Below the pieces are notes generated by a model. The model was not told the origin of the DNA. It worked only from the letters and a program-made list of their open reading frames with translations, and did not search any database. From the NCBI GenBank assembly GCA_037577475.1, contig CM075192.1, positions 5,455,408 through 5,519,407 of the forward strand: a DNA stretch of 64,000 bases, written 5' to 3'. A program made the position numbers and the translations under genes. Of this stretch, positions 38,039-50,028 are shown one piece after another. The stretch is from Chaunax sp. Z400. Taxonomy: Eukaryota; Chordata; Actinopteri; Lophiiformes; Chaunacidae. The number at the start of each line of letters is the position of its first letter. Positions within the stretch are counted from its first letter, which is position 1.

Positions 38039-38066
38039 GGGGGTGGGGTGGGGGGTGGGGGGGGGG
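38039..38066 (+). other. G-quadruplex motif
   Basis: Four G-runs of 5, 4, 6 and 10 are separated by single T residues. Single-base loops give the most stable class of predicted G-quadruplex. It lies about 4.1 kb upstream of the lhx1a start codon. Confidence 0.75.
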
Positions 38067-38539
38067 TGTCTTTCTTGTCTCTGTAGTTCGCAGTCTGTCA
38101 ATCATTCCTCACCGCATTATCACGCACTCCTGAGACCCCCTACATTTTTACTATCCATCCATCCATCCATTTTTTTTACTACGTCCATCCATCCCATCGC
38201 GGTGCTCACGCAGCAGAAAGGCCCTATAGCTGACATATTTGTGGGAATTGTGGTCTAACCCACATGACTGGGGAGGCTGTAACCCAAAGCACGCAGAGTC
38301 CAGCAATCGACTGGCTGAGCTGTGTCCTCCCCTCCCTCCTCCTCCTGTAGACCAGCAGCCAAACATATGCCGATGTGAACTCAACGTGGATTATTGAGCC
38401 AACAGCAACTCTACGCAAACATTTTCCAGACTCTCCAACTCCGGTCCTGGCCTGCGTTGAGAGAAATCCAATGGGATTTATAGATCATCTCCCTACAGCT
38501 GTCCCTTCTCTGTCAGTCAAACCCCCACTCCACCCATCC

Positions 38540-38558
38540 ACACACACACACATACACA

Positions 38559-38639
<81 letters not shown>

Positions 38640-38646
38640 ACACACA
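38540..38646. repeat. (CA)n microsatellite
   Basis: About 107 nt of CA repeat with a few TACA and TCA interruptions. Confidence 0.97.
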
Positions 38647-38971
38647 AACCGATATTCAGGATGTCATGTTCCGACCTCCGTCTACACTGTCTGTGTGTTT
38701 CTCAAGGAGATCCCATGATTCAGTGAATTGGGGGCTTTGGTATCCAGACCAGTCTCATGCATACTGGACTCCAGGGTCACCCAGAAACAAGGCCACCACC
38801 ACCAACACTACAACCATCACCAGAGTCCCGCTCACTCCTCTAGGGGGCGAATTCAGTCCGGGAAAAGAGAGCAAGGAGAGAGCTGAGGCAATGACACAAT
38901 TACTATTACTGTTAAATATTAAATGCCATTGTATTATCAGAATAAAGCTCTAGAGGCCAGCATATTCACCG

Positions 38972-38972
<1 letters not shown>

Positions 38973-39037
<65 letters not shown>
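38973..39037. repeat. compound (CA)n(TA)n(TG)n microsatellite
   Basis: CA, TA and TG blocks follow one another, so the tract is largely self-complementary. Confidence 0.95.
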
Positions 39038-39212
39038 TAGTAAATGGACAAAAAAATATTTGTTCTATTGTTATGGTAGAAAAGCCATCTGTGGTGGTAT
39101 TTTAAACCAGGACGGGACTCAAGGATTCGTATAGAAACCATTAAATATGATATACTGTTCATACAAATGCAGAACATTTTTCATGACAGCCAGTTTAATA
39201 TACAGAGGAAAT

Positions 39213-39236
39213 CATAATAATAATAATAATAATAAC

Positions 39237-39286
<50 letters not shown>

Positions 39287-39299
39287 TGATGATGATAAT
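39213..39299. repeat. (AAT)n(GAT)n repeat
   Basis: An AAT trinucleotide tract ending in GAT units. Confidence 0.95.
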
Positions 39300-39885
39300 G
39301 ACTGACTGAGCCAGGTGGGATTCTGAACCACAGAGAATGAATAAAAATAAAAAAGGCTTTTCTTAAATGAAAATGCTCCAAACGTTCATTCATGACAAAT
39401 GAACATACATAAAGTGGCTGGAAAGCAGCCTCTGAAGCAGTTTCCCCGGTTCAGATTAATGGTACTCCGCTCTTATTCTGCAGTCGGGGTGAAAGGGCTA
39501 GGATCACTAATGATTATAATATAATGTGTGGCGATAACCACTCCCTTTGAGATATTATCGCCCGCTGGCCGATGCTCTGGGGACGGGCTGCATGGCTGCA
39601 GAGCGGCAGATAGCTGCTGCTGCTGCAGCCACCGCAGCGGACTTCTGCGCTCTGGAATAGAAGCCCGCGAGCATGGAGAGAGGGAGAGCTGGTCGCTGCT
39701 GATACCTGCATTAAATATACAGCAGAGCAGTCCATGTTGCTTTCTATTCTTTTATTCGGCCCTATAATGATGAGATGATGAAGATAGGCATGTTTAAAAT
39801 ATCAGCCCACTTTAGTCAGTATCATCCGAGAAAGAAAGAAAAAGTTGGATCAACAATTTTAAGTGACTACTACTATGTCTACCTG

Positions 39886-39926
39886 GAATTTATTTATTTA
39901 TTTATTTATTTATATATATTTATTTA
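39886..39926. repeat. (TATT)n repeat
   Basis: Tandem TTTA tetranucleotides with one TATATA interruption. Confidence 0.85.
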
Positions 39927-40639
39927 TCTGCAAAGAGGTGCTGTGGACTCAGTGTCTTTGCTTAGAGTGGCCTGATGCTGAATTGCTGAATGCGGATTAT
40001 AAATGAAACACTTCATTTGGGAAACCAAAATAAAAAGAATTCAAAACAGATACCATTATCAAATACAATTAAAAGCCAAATTCAGGTTTTTCATGATCTT
40101 ATTATGACCAAACTGTGTAATGAAGTGCATCAGGGCTGAATGTGCTCAAAGGATTTATGTTCCTGACCGGATGATTTTAATCACAGTCTATTATTAGGAG
40201 AACAAAAAAGGTAGAAACACCTTGCTGTTTGAAAGAAAATCAAAGATTTGAAGACAAAAGTGAACCTATTTTAACAGAATTATCAACCACTGCTGCTTTC
40301 CTCTTATAAGTGAAGGAGCTCGAGGAGAATAACCCGTGACTTACCTTTACTTTGACAATATCTAGAGTTCATTTCAATTAAAACTCTTACAAAAAAAAAT
40401 CTTCCAAACGCATTAGGCCCATATAGCAACAGCACTTATACTCTGCAACCAACTCTTCCTCACCCAAAGAGATAAAACAGTAAACACTGAGGAACGACAG
40501 CTGTTCATATATACCTGGAAATGTTCTCACGTTACATGAAAAAACAATCAAAGAAGACATTGAACGGCGCAACTTTTCCAAAGACGATTAGGTTGAAAAA
40601 TCCGTGCTTAATTATCAACATTCAGTGATCAATAACTAA

Positions 40640-41000
40640 CAAGGCAGTCCTCAACAACATCTGAGTATAAAAAGGGTGTGAGGGGGAGGGAGGGGGGAGG
40701 AGGAAGAGGAATTGGAGTGAGTAATGCTGCTGTGCCGGACGCACCGCGGCCAATCCCGCACTATCTGTCTTCATTGGAGCTTTTGTGTGCGCAAAAAGCA
40801 AAGGCGCGCATAAGGTAAAGCCCGCACCAAAGCCGCGGCTTTATTTTTATATCCAATAGATCAGCAGGCAGACAAAGCTTTATTTTCGCCAGGAGAGAGA
40901 TATTTTACCTCTGCCTTACGGTTTTATGTTGGAGAGGTGTCAGCCGGGGGAAATGGATGGCTAATGCATAGGCAAAGCGCTGCTCGCCTCGGCATGTTGC
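40640..41000. promoter_or_regulatory. candidate promoter or enhancer with TATA and CCAAT motifs
   Basis: TATAAAAAG lies on the plus strand at 40666-40674, and TATAAAAAT on the minus strand at about 40843-40851. CCAAT sequences lie at about 40750, 40774 (reverse) and 40854. The sequence between is CpG-rich and complex. It could be a promoter for an upstream non-coding transcript or a conserved enhancer; no ORF is attached. Confidence 0.35.
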
Positions 41001-41439
41001 ACGTCAGATAGGGGCTGTAAGGAAGAGAAGCGGGGATTTAGGGCCCCTGGGGGCCCAACATAGGGGTTGGGTGCGGGGGTCTGAACACCGACCTCCACTC
41101 ATATACTGTATGAGCTCATAACACAGTGAACACATAAGCACACAGTCAGAAAAGCCCCAATCACCGTGTCACTCCTCCTCAAACATCTATAATACTATAA
41201 ACTGTAATGTAACATTAGTGGTATCAGGAATGTGATGAGCTGAAAGGTAACACAAAACTGTCCGTTTGATAATAACACACATCTACTGTCAGTCTTTATC
41301 CAAGCAGAGACCCCAAAACCTCCTCCACAACCTCCCACAACCCTCCACTGTTTCCTCCCAAGGTTACGTTTCCAGCTGTCTGTTTGTTAGTTAGCAGAAT
41401 ATCTGAAAAAAGCTTTTAATGGCTTTCAATAACATTTTG

Positions 41440-41665
41440 TAAACAGGTGGCTCTTTTATCTGGAACAAACTCACAAATCTCAGGTCTTTTAAATCATTAA
41501 TAAAGGCCTTCCTGTTTGCGCTCATATTTAATTTCTTTCGGTTTCTATCTAAATGCTTTCTATATTGTCATGTGATGATTTTTTATGTTACTGCCTCTTG
41601 TATTTTATGTCAAGCACTTTGAATTGACTTGCTGGTGAAATGTGCTATATAAATAGACAGATAGC
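41440..41665 (+). mobile_element. LINE 3' end fragment
   Basis: The reading WNKLTNLRSFKSLIKAFLF matches the usual C-terminus of fish L1/L2-like pol proteins. It is followed by CAAGCACTTTGAATTGACTT and GTGCTATATAAATA, the usual 3' tail. Confidence 0.6.
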
Positions 41666-42142
41666 TTTGCCTTAAAATGAGGAAGAGATGTTAGATTTTG
41701 AGGCAGATCCAGATCAAGGTGGGGATCTAGGAAATTATTTGCAGCCTTGGCCTATGTCCCATTCTCATTTCTTTGTATTTATATACCTTAAAAAGCAAGG
41801 TGAACTTAGTGTTACAGCGAATGAAATGTGATGAAGAGGGACAAAAGGAAAGCAGCACGACTATGAAATTATAAACACCCCTCCTCCCCCCCAGAAAAGA
41901 GAGAGTGAAATGTACAGAACAATAATCTATCACACTAAGTATTGAATTAGTTAAATGATTTATTGTTTTCCAGGAGTATTCAATCAGTGATGACAAATAA
42001 ATCAAATTTATGTTGTTTGATCCAGTTACCTCATCACACAGTAGAACACAAGCAGTCAAGACACACCTCAGTTATCAATACAACCAATACATGCAGTGGT
42101 GGAGTTTGAGTTTTGTTAAAAAACAATAGCTCTATATGGAGA

Positions 42143-42148
42143 CCCCCC

Positions 42149-42200
<52 letters not shown>
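42143..42200. repeat. poly-C(23) plus (AC)n
   Basis: Twenty-three C residues run straight into about 17 AC units. Confidence 0.97.
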
Positions 42201-42201
<1 letters not shown>

Positions 42202-43439
42202 TCTATGAGTCATGGTGAGGTAAAAATGGTGGCATTTGGGATGTGATCAAACAAGGTCAAGAACAAAAACTTTACCAAATGAAAAGATAAACATGACGGA
42301 AATACAGAAAAATTAAAAATTAAACCAATTAAATAATGAAGCAAAAAAAAAAAAATAAAAGAATAAATTGTGATAAAAATAGTTTATTTATAAAGTGTTT
42401 TTTGGAGCAAGTTAATCAAACAGCCAGTTGTTAGCCTTATACTGGAGGATGACTATAAATTCATCCCAGACACACACAGTCAGAAATACCTGACATCACA
42501 TTTTGTCATTTTTCAGTTGCTAAAAAATATTTTTTCCAAATTGAGTCTACATTTAGGACCAATCTATCTAACATTTCAAACAGAAATGCACAACAAGGCT
42601 TTACAGGATGGTTAACATGAAAATGTAGTCTAGATTTAACAGGTTTTAGTGGCTCTTGTTTCCTATAATGGTCTAAATGCTGTTCCAGAGGCTGTTCTGT
42701 GCCAATGAGAGGACATTTATATCATATTTATGAATGCAAATAGTCACATTTAATGATTCCAAAATCTCAACATCATCATACAAACAAATCTGTCGGCCTT
42801 TACATCTTCAAATTACCTGAATCTACTTCAGACCCCTCTAAGACCATCCCCATACAGAACCATTAGCCAGTTGCTAAAATCTTATGCACTGCTCACTCCC
42901 TGACATGAATGTAGATTTCTCCCAATATGCTGCACAGAGTTAACAAGATTTACAATGCCGCTCAAAACACAGAGCTTCCCTGTCATATTTCCTCCTCATG
43001 CTAAATAGAAATCTTAAGAAGTAATTGGAATTTACTGCATACCTGAATAACTGCATATAAATAAGCACACATTTCATCGGGGGGTTCACTGACACTGTTT
43101 GGTCGTATAAAAACTGCTGCATACATTATAATACACAGCAAATAATCTTATTTTGCTGGAGCCTTTGCTACATGCTTGGGATTCTGTCCAAATTACAGAG
43201 GATTCAAACAAGCGTTTTCAATTTATTAAACCTATATGGGCAACATTTCATTTTAATGGGACAATTTATTTCTGGGAAGGGATTATCAGGGGTTGGTTGA
43301 AACCATGGCAGTGTGTAAATCTGACAGTGTTCATCTCATTTTGAGGCAGGCAGCCCCCCCCTTTGCTCAGTCCTCTTTCAGTGGACAGAGTTGAAGGGAT
43401 TCAGGTGCCTTGCAAGGCCCTGACCCCCTTTACTTTTCC

Positions 43440-43890
43440 TGTGGCTGAAAGGCAAAACTAGCTCATTGACTTTGGCCATGTCACCTTTATGAGCCTGCAT
43501 GTGCTTACTGAATTTGGTGGAGGAGGACACAAATCCTCCGGATGGGATTGGCAGTCATGCCCTCGGTCTGCCGGCCTGACACGCTCAGGATGTAAAGTGG
43601 CCGTCTACGCTGCGACCCCCGGTCGAGAGGGCTCAGCGGATTTGGAGATAATGACATTGCCGCCTCTATTAAGATTCACATTAACCATTTCACCACACAA
43701 TCCCATTTCCCTTTGTCCTAGCCTTGTGTCAAAAGGCTTGCAGTCTTACTGTGCCTGTGGTAATATTCAAAGCTGGCCAAACAACCTGCATGTCCCGGCG
43801 TCTGTTCTTTGGAAGGACAAAGGAGAGGCTGTCTATATGCAAAGAGTACAGTGGAAATATATCCCACTTGTTGAAAGCAAAGCATTGACA
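43440..43890. promoter_or_regulatory. candidate conserved non-coding element
   Basis: A 450-nt GC-balanced complex block includes TTGGAGATAATGACATTGC, TCTATTAAGATTCACATTAA and AGTCATGCCCTCGG. An open frame (43489-44004) crosses it, but its product matches nothing I know and has no coding texture. Confidence 0.35.
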
Positions 43891-44597
43891 TTCATGAAAC
43901 ATACTATTTGGCTGCAAATAGATCCCTTATGCTTGTATCTGACATTTTCCATATTGGAACATTCTCTCAGAAATATGACTTGTCTTTTCTTTTTCACTGA
44001 CTGAAATACACCAAGTGACACCCCCCTCTCTCTCTTTCTCCCCCCCTCTCTCTGTCAAACACACAACACCCCCTAGGTGCCTCCCCTGCTGGCTCACAGA
44101 GCTGAGACTGTGGGAGGGAGGCCAAATTGTTTGTCTCTCCCTGTGTCAAGGCTCTGCAGTGGGGATGAGACCATGAGAACAACTGCTCTCTGTCTGGCTT
44201 CTGGCTGATAGCTCCATCAGGTTAGAGCAACAGGGAGTCTGATGCTGGATGGGGGTGAATGTACAGCATGTGTGTTTGTGTGTGAGTGTATGCATTTGAG
44301 GAGGAGAGGCAGTGTTGTCATTCCACGAGTCAAGAGTGATGCTGTGGATGAACAAAGAGAGTCTTGAGTCTAACAAAACTTGAGCATCCCTCTAAATATC
44401 ACCCTCGTCAGGACCAGGTGTTCTCTGGATTGAGAAAAGAGCTCTTTGTGTCCCAGGGGTGAGAATGAGGCAGGAGGAGAAGGCAGACCAGTCAGACAAG
44501 AAGAGTTCAAGAAGTTATTGATACACTTAAGGCACACAAGTTTGCGTTTGCAGGTATTCCGGCAGATTTCAGGGCTAAGGGTTCAGTTTGCAGCTTA

Positions 44598-44623
44598 AGA
44601 TTCAGATTCAGATTCAGATTCAG
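44598..44623. repeat. (AGATTC)4 tandem hexamer
   Basis: Four perfect AGATTC units plus two bases. Confidence 0.9.
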
Positions 44624-45044
44624 GACCCAGGTAACTGTCAGGGGCTGGAAAGCAACAACGTCAAACATGAGGTACACGAGCTTACAGGCAGCTATACAGG
44701 TAGGCAGGCACAGGTTCAAAAAAATCTGAGGACACATCTGGTGGACTGGTAGAGAATGGATATTAAGAAGTAAGAGAAAGAATTTGACGTGTTGTATTCT
44801 TCTGTATAGTTTTTCTCTTTAATTTCCATATGCATTTTAAAAGGCATTGACAAAAGAAGTAATTTTGGTGACTGAGGCTCCAGATCAGAAAATGTGCATC
44901 AGGGTCATTTAGGAAAACAATGACAAATGAAGGAATTGAGGACGATCTTTATGGTTGATGTTCATGAAAGATGGTGATTTTGGCTAAATATCGAAGGAAA
45001 AGAATCCAATTTTGTGCTTCAGATCGGTGTTCAAATTCATTACC

Positions 45045-45200
45045 CTGTAGCTCAGGAGGTAGTATGGTCGTTTACCTATCGGAGGGTTTGCAGTTCGATC
45101 CCCGTCACTAGTATCATTGAGCCAGATACTTAACCCCAATTTCTGCTTCTCAGGGATGGTTCAAATGCAGAGAAAGAATTTCCCCAAGGGGTTAATGCAC
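45045..45200 (+). mobile_element. tRNA-derived SINE
   Basis: It has an A box (TAGCTCAGGAGGTAG, about 45050) and a B box (GCAGTTCGATCCCC, about 45091). Next come GAGCCAGATACTTAACCCC and a tail AATTTCCCCAAGGGGTTAAT that resembles LINE 3' ends. A tRNA gene is ruled out by the missing acceptor stem. Confidence 0.7.
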
Positions 45201-48200
45201 AGGTTAATCTTAAGTTCCAAATTTTGTGAAATATCATAATTTATGTTCTCTCCAATATCATTTTTATTAATGTATGAGTTAAATACATAGTTGGAATCAA
45301 GATGTTGTTAGCTTAGATTAGCATAAAGACATGGTTCTGTCTAAAGATTTTAAAAAACATACAAAACTTCTAAAGCTCATTTACAGATGATATGCAAACA
45401 TTGTTTCTTGTTAAATATAAAAACACATTCTGTGTGATGATTTTTGGTGCAGCTGCAAGCTGTAACTTCTTGAAGAGAAAGAAAAGTTACCAGATGCAGA
45501 GAGAGAAAAGCTTATGATGTCGGTACAGACAATATGTTGCCAATCCTGACTGTGTTACCTATAGGAAGGTAACACAGTCAATGCACACAGCTATGGCCTA
45601 CCATAAAACAGGTCCAGGACGTAACTCCTTCTAAAACCTCAAACAGCCATTTTAAACATACCCTCTGTCTGGGGGGTAAACAAGCAAGATACGTTTTCAT
45701 TAGTGAGCTTTAGACGCGTTGCCATGGTTTCTGGATAGAGCCAGCGTTGCTGTTCCCTTCTTCCAGTATTTATGCGAACCTAAGCTAACTACATGCCAAC
45801 TAAAACCACATATAAGTAGTTATCAACCTTCCTTTTATGTGGAAATGAGCTTATCTCTGAGGAAAGTCCAGACTGGACCAAAGAGATGTCCTGCTGGTGT
45901 GTTGGGACGCATGTGACTCCAAGCTTGAATGAGCTCTGTGAGCAGTGAGATAGACTGATCACATTGTGATCGTTTATTAGAGACTAGAAAGCAATGGCAC
46001 CAAACAGGTGTGAGGAATTAATTGCCAGATCATTTTGTTTCATTATCAGCCACAGTTGTGTATTTCTGCCCCACCTTGTTCTCTGCAGCAGCTGCATGCT
46101 TGGTTTTGTCAACCCACTATAGAGTCCATCGTAGATGTGTTGTCTGGATTCAATCTTCTCTACCAGTGCTTGATCTCTTCTTCCAAAATGTTTGACTTTG
46201 TCTTTTGGTCTACAACAATTCCTGACTAAACCCTCATTTATGTTACCATATGAGGGGACATTCCCAACATGTGCTGTCAATGTAATTTAATTAGAGAGTT
46301 ATAAATCTGTATCAAGGATCAAGGTAACATGACAGCCTGTAGTTCTCCTCATGCTACAAAAATGGAATATGCTGTATATACACACAGGTTATTACATTTT
46401 GAATTGAATGGGATAAAACTAAAAGAGAGGATTTGTATTCATTTGATTATATTTATATAGATATACATGATATAATCCAGCAGCAACAAAATATGACATG
46501 ATGATAATGTGGTCGGCATCTTCACAATGAAAGAGTCATCCTCTCCTCGTCCTGCCAGAGTTCTGTCCTCTGTCAGATCTGAACACAGTTCCATCATGTC
46601 ATGATGAAACAACATGAAAAGTCCATTTCATTTTCCTCCGACTGAACATTAGTCAGAAGCAGCTTTAAGAGCGTGGCTCCTGTCCTGGATCTCTCTCCTC
46701 CTGGGACGGTCTGGCAGATCATAACCAACCACTGCAACTGCATGACGGTCACAAAAAAAAGTTACAAATGGGATTATTAGAACCTGAATAAGGAAGTTTT
46801 TTTTTCACTCAGCTTCATCTTTTATGAATCAAACATAAGCAAAAGATCAGAAAAGATCTTGAGACCAACTTTTAATAGATCCTCTCTAATATGGTTGTTT
46901 CTGCATTGTTACCAATCCATGCAGTGTTACACAATGTATTACATGCTAACACAAGCTAATTTTTTGGACACAAGGTTGTCTGAAATATACACATAAATAT
47001 ATATGCAGTTAGGTTGACTGGCCCCTGTATATGGTACACAGTCAATACTGTACACAGGAGCAGAGTGACCAACAGTCATTCTGTATTTATTGATTTTCTA
47101 TGATTCATTTGTTGTGGAATATTTACTCATACTTCCATTCCTGCTGATACATGTTGCTGAACTTGCTCGCCACTCATAACTTCCGGACTTTTCTCTTGAA
47201 TGTGGATGAGGTACTTATGCTGCTGCATGGAGAACCCTCCTCCTCCTCCTCTGACTGGCTTTGCCTGCCGATGAGTTGAAAGGGTGAGGAGGTCGCAACC
47301 TTCCTGGGGGATGTTTTATGATGACACGGCCGGGAAGGTCTGATTTGTCTCCACTGGAGCGTGCTGCTGGCGTCTTCACACCCAGCCAGAGAGAGAGAGA
47401 GAGAGAGATGGAGATAAATAGAGAGAGGCCAGAGAGAAAGAGAGAGTGTGCACCGAGGAAAGGTATTGCTGGTGGTTGGGGGGGGGGGTTGATTGTTGGA
47501 GGTTTGTACGTCGCAAAGTGGAGGAGGGTGGGCTGTAAATTAGCTGGCTTGGCAGACTGATGGTCAGAAGAGGTTTCAGAGGACAGCACCCACCTTGACC
47601 CCGCTTAGGACGTCCAGCTGAGCCCTGAGGGAGGAGGAGGAGGAGGAGAAAGAGGAGGAAGCCATTGGACCCCAGATGTGACCATGTGGGATCACCTTTA
47701 TTTCTATGTTGTAAACACAAACAGATTGTGGTCCCTTAGTTGCAGTAGAAACCGTTGTCCTTTTGACATATTAATGCTGGATAAAAAGCTTCATTTTTCA
47801 CTGGAATGATAATAAGTTTAGGTTATTATCATACAGTTAGGATCTTCCTACACACACACAGACACACACACATAAACACACATATACACAGCCTGCTCAA
47901 GGTGAGATTGTTATACCTTTATTGTGCTTCAACATTCTTTGTAAAAGTTACAAGGATGGAATGGTGGGTCATGGTTGTTCCACCTCTGAGGTAGTAACAG
48001 AACCAAATTAGAAGGCACTCATGATGCTCACACCTCTGCCAGCGCCACTGTCACTTAAACCCACCAAATCCAAATATATATACTTAATTATATTATCAAG
48101 CGGATCTGGATCCAACTGTGCATAGTGGTGGAACATCATGAGTTGTCCTGACTTGGGAATTTTTTTATATTGACTGACCCAAAATTATTATAACCATTAC

Positions 48201-48949
48201 ATTAGCAAATTGTTAAAAATAAGTCTATATCTTGCAGTGTTGAAACAAATGAAAAAGGGATCCAGAATCTGCGTTAATCAACTGTTCCTTGGGCCATCCC
48301 TAAACCACATTTCATCAACCTCTTGAGATTTCTTACGGACAGACAAACAAACAAAAAATGGATGATGGCATAATCTCCTTGCTCTCATTGGTGAGGTATC
48401 AACATTTGTACAAAAGAAATGAGGCAGCAGGATTTCGGAGGAATGAATGAACACGTCTCTGATCTCTGAAGAAGCAGCTGTGTGACGTAAACAAAGTGCC
48501 ATATAGCGATGGGCCTACTTTACAGTAAGAAAACAGAAGAAACGAGTGTGGGTGAAGAAATGGTTGGGAACACAAAGTCAGCACATGCTGTCTATCCTTT
48601 AGAGAGAACAGATAGGTGACATTTTAACTGTTAATATCTGTCAATAGTAGTTTGCTAGCTAATGTTATAGGCTGAGGGACCTTTACTGTTTCTTGGCAGC
48701 ACCGTCAGCTGCTCCTGTACACCTCTGTCATTGGTTATACTGATCTACCTCCAAACTTACTGATGCAATCATCTAAATTTATCTCAAACATTTGAAAATT
48801 ATTGGGGCAGCTCAGATTGTCCAGGAGCAGATCGATGCCTCACACTGCTAGATAATCCGGGCCGAATATCTGGACCGACCAAAGATCAAGCCCAGTTTTG
48901 TCCTCTGATTGTTGGGAGGAGTGACCTGGGGTGGAATCAGGTCGATTCT

Positions 48950-49200
48950 CCTGTTGTGTGACCCCAGCTTTAGTTTGTACCTTATGTTTCTTGTGTGTTG
49001 TTCATTGTCATTGTGCGTTCCAGCCCTCCTGTGCTGTTTCTCTCACCTTGTCTGTTTTTGGACTTATCCCTGGTACTATTTGCCTATCTTGGACTTCTCT
49101 TCTGTCTGACCCTTACCTGTCTCAGTCATATGCCTCAGTTTGAATGATTAAAGGGCTGAACTGCACCAGCTCTGTCAGTCTTTATCACAGGTGTGACACT
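48950..49200 (+). mobile_element. possible LTR fragment
   Basis: The T-rich sequence reads TTTTTGGACTTATCCCTGG ... GATTAAAGGGCTGAACTGCACC ... GGTGTGACA, a pattern common at the end of fish LTRs. No partner LTR or internal region was seen. Confidence 0.35.
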
Positions 49201-49560
49201 GCATGAGTCTGGTTGGATCAGACTTTATTGACAGCAGCCATGTCTCAGTTCAGGGGCTGTATTTGCATCACAGCGATGCACCGAGGCTGCCGCATTTCAA
49301 CTGCTCCTTCAAATGCACCAAAAAATCTGGTCTTTCTTTTCGGGGCTGCAAAGGATTCCACCCTATTCCAAGACTCATTGAGCACCAATGATGTTTGGAC
49401 TTTTTTTTTTAAAAACAGCATGCAATGGCATAACGGACACCCCTCAGTGGCTGAGGAGTGGACCAGACCATCTCATTTAACAGTGCTCAGTGTAGCCTGA
49501 CCTTCATAGACCACCTCCCTCGAAGGATGCAGTCCCTGGATTGAGACACAGGTAGTGACA

Positions 49561-50028
49561 TAAGCCACCTTTCCACTGCATAGTACCAGCTCTACTCGAC
49601 TCGGCTTGGTGTCTGGTACTTGGTATCAGGATATGTAGACACCGCGTGAAACTGCCGTGGTGTAGTCTTCAACATGACACACACCTCTCATGATCCTCTC
49701 ATCAGCTGTTTAAGACAGGAACATCTGCACCTCCTCAATATAGCGGCTGCAATAAAAAAAAGTTACGGTCGCTAAAGTAGCTTGGCTGTTTGAGTGTGGC
49801 GGCCATTGATTTGTGCATTGCAGATATCCGTGCATGCAGGGCATCGACCAATCAGTGGTCTGTAACGTTTCACGTGACCTTTTAGTATCTGCTCAGCTCG
49901 CTTGGAACCACAACGGAGGTGGTACTAAAAAAGTGGGACCAGGTACTTTTTCCCTAATGGAAGTCCAGAAAAGACGAGTCGAGTCCAGTCGAGTAGAGCC
50001 GGAACTATGCAGTGGAAATTAGGCTATA
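49561..50028. mobile_element. MITE (non-autonomous DNA transposon) with terminal inverted repeats
   Basis: The left end TTTCCACTGCATAGTACC and AGCTCTACTCGACTCG is mirrored at the right end as GAGTAGAGCCGGAACTATGC then AGTGGAAA. Pairing extends outward through TAAGCC / GGCTATA. The element is about 465 bp with no transposase. Confidence 0.75.

Larger units (their letters stand above)
38067..40639. other. upstream flank with simple repeats
   Basis: Besides the listed repeats, 38220-38500 and 39430-39640 are complex, enhancer-like blocks; the second contains GCGATAACCACTCCCTTTG. No gene. Confidence 0.45.
41001..43439. other. non-coding
   Basis: It holds the LINE 3' end and the poly-C/AC repeat. 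The remainder is AT-rich and unremarkable. Confidence 0.55.
43891..48949. other. non-coding
   Basis: It holds the SINE, the AGATTC repeat, an AG repeat (47390-47408), a run of nine or more G (47480-47488) and GGA-rich sequence (47622-47660). No gene recognised. Confidence 0.55.

Noticed and set aside
43489..44004. 171-codon open frame
   Set aside because: No recognisable domain and ordinary composition; more likely crosses a non-coding island.
45045..45120. Possible tRNA gene (A and B boxes)
   Set aside because: No acceptor-stem pairing and the body continues as SINE sequence.
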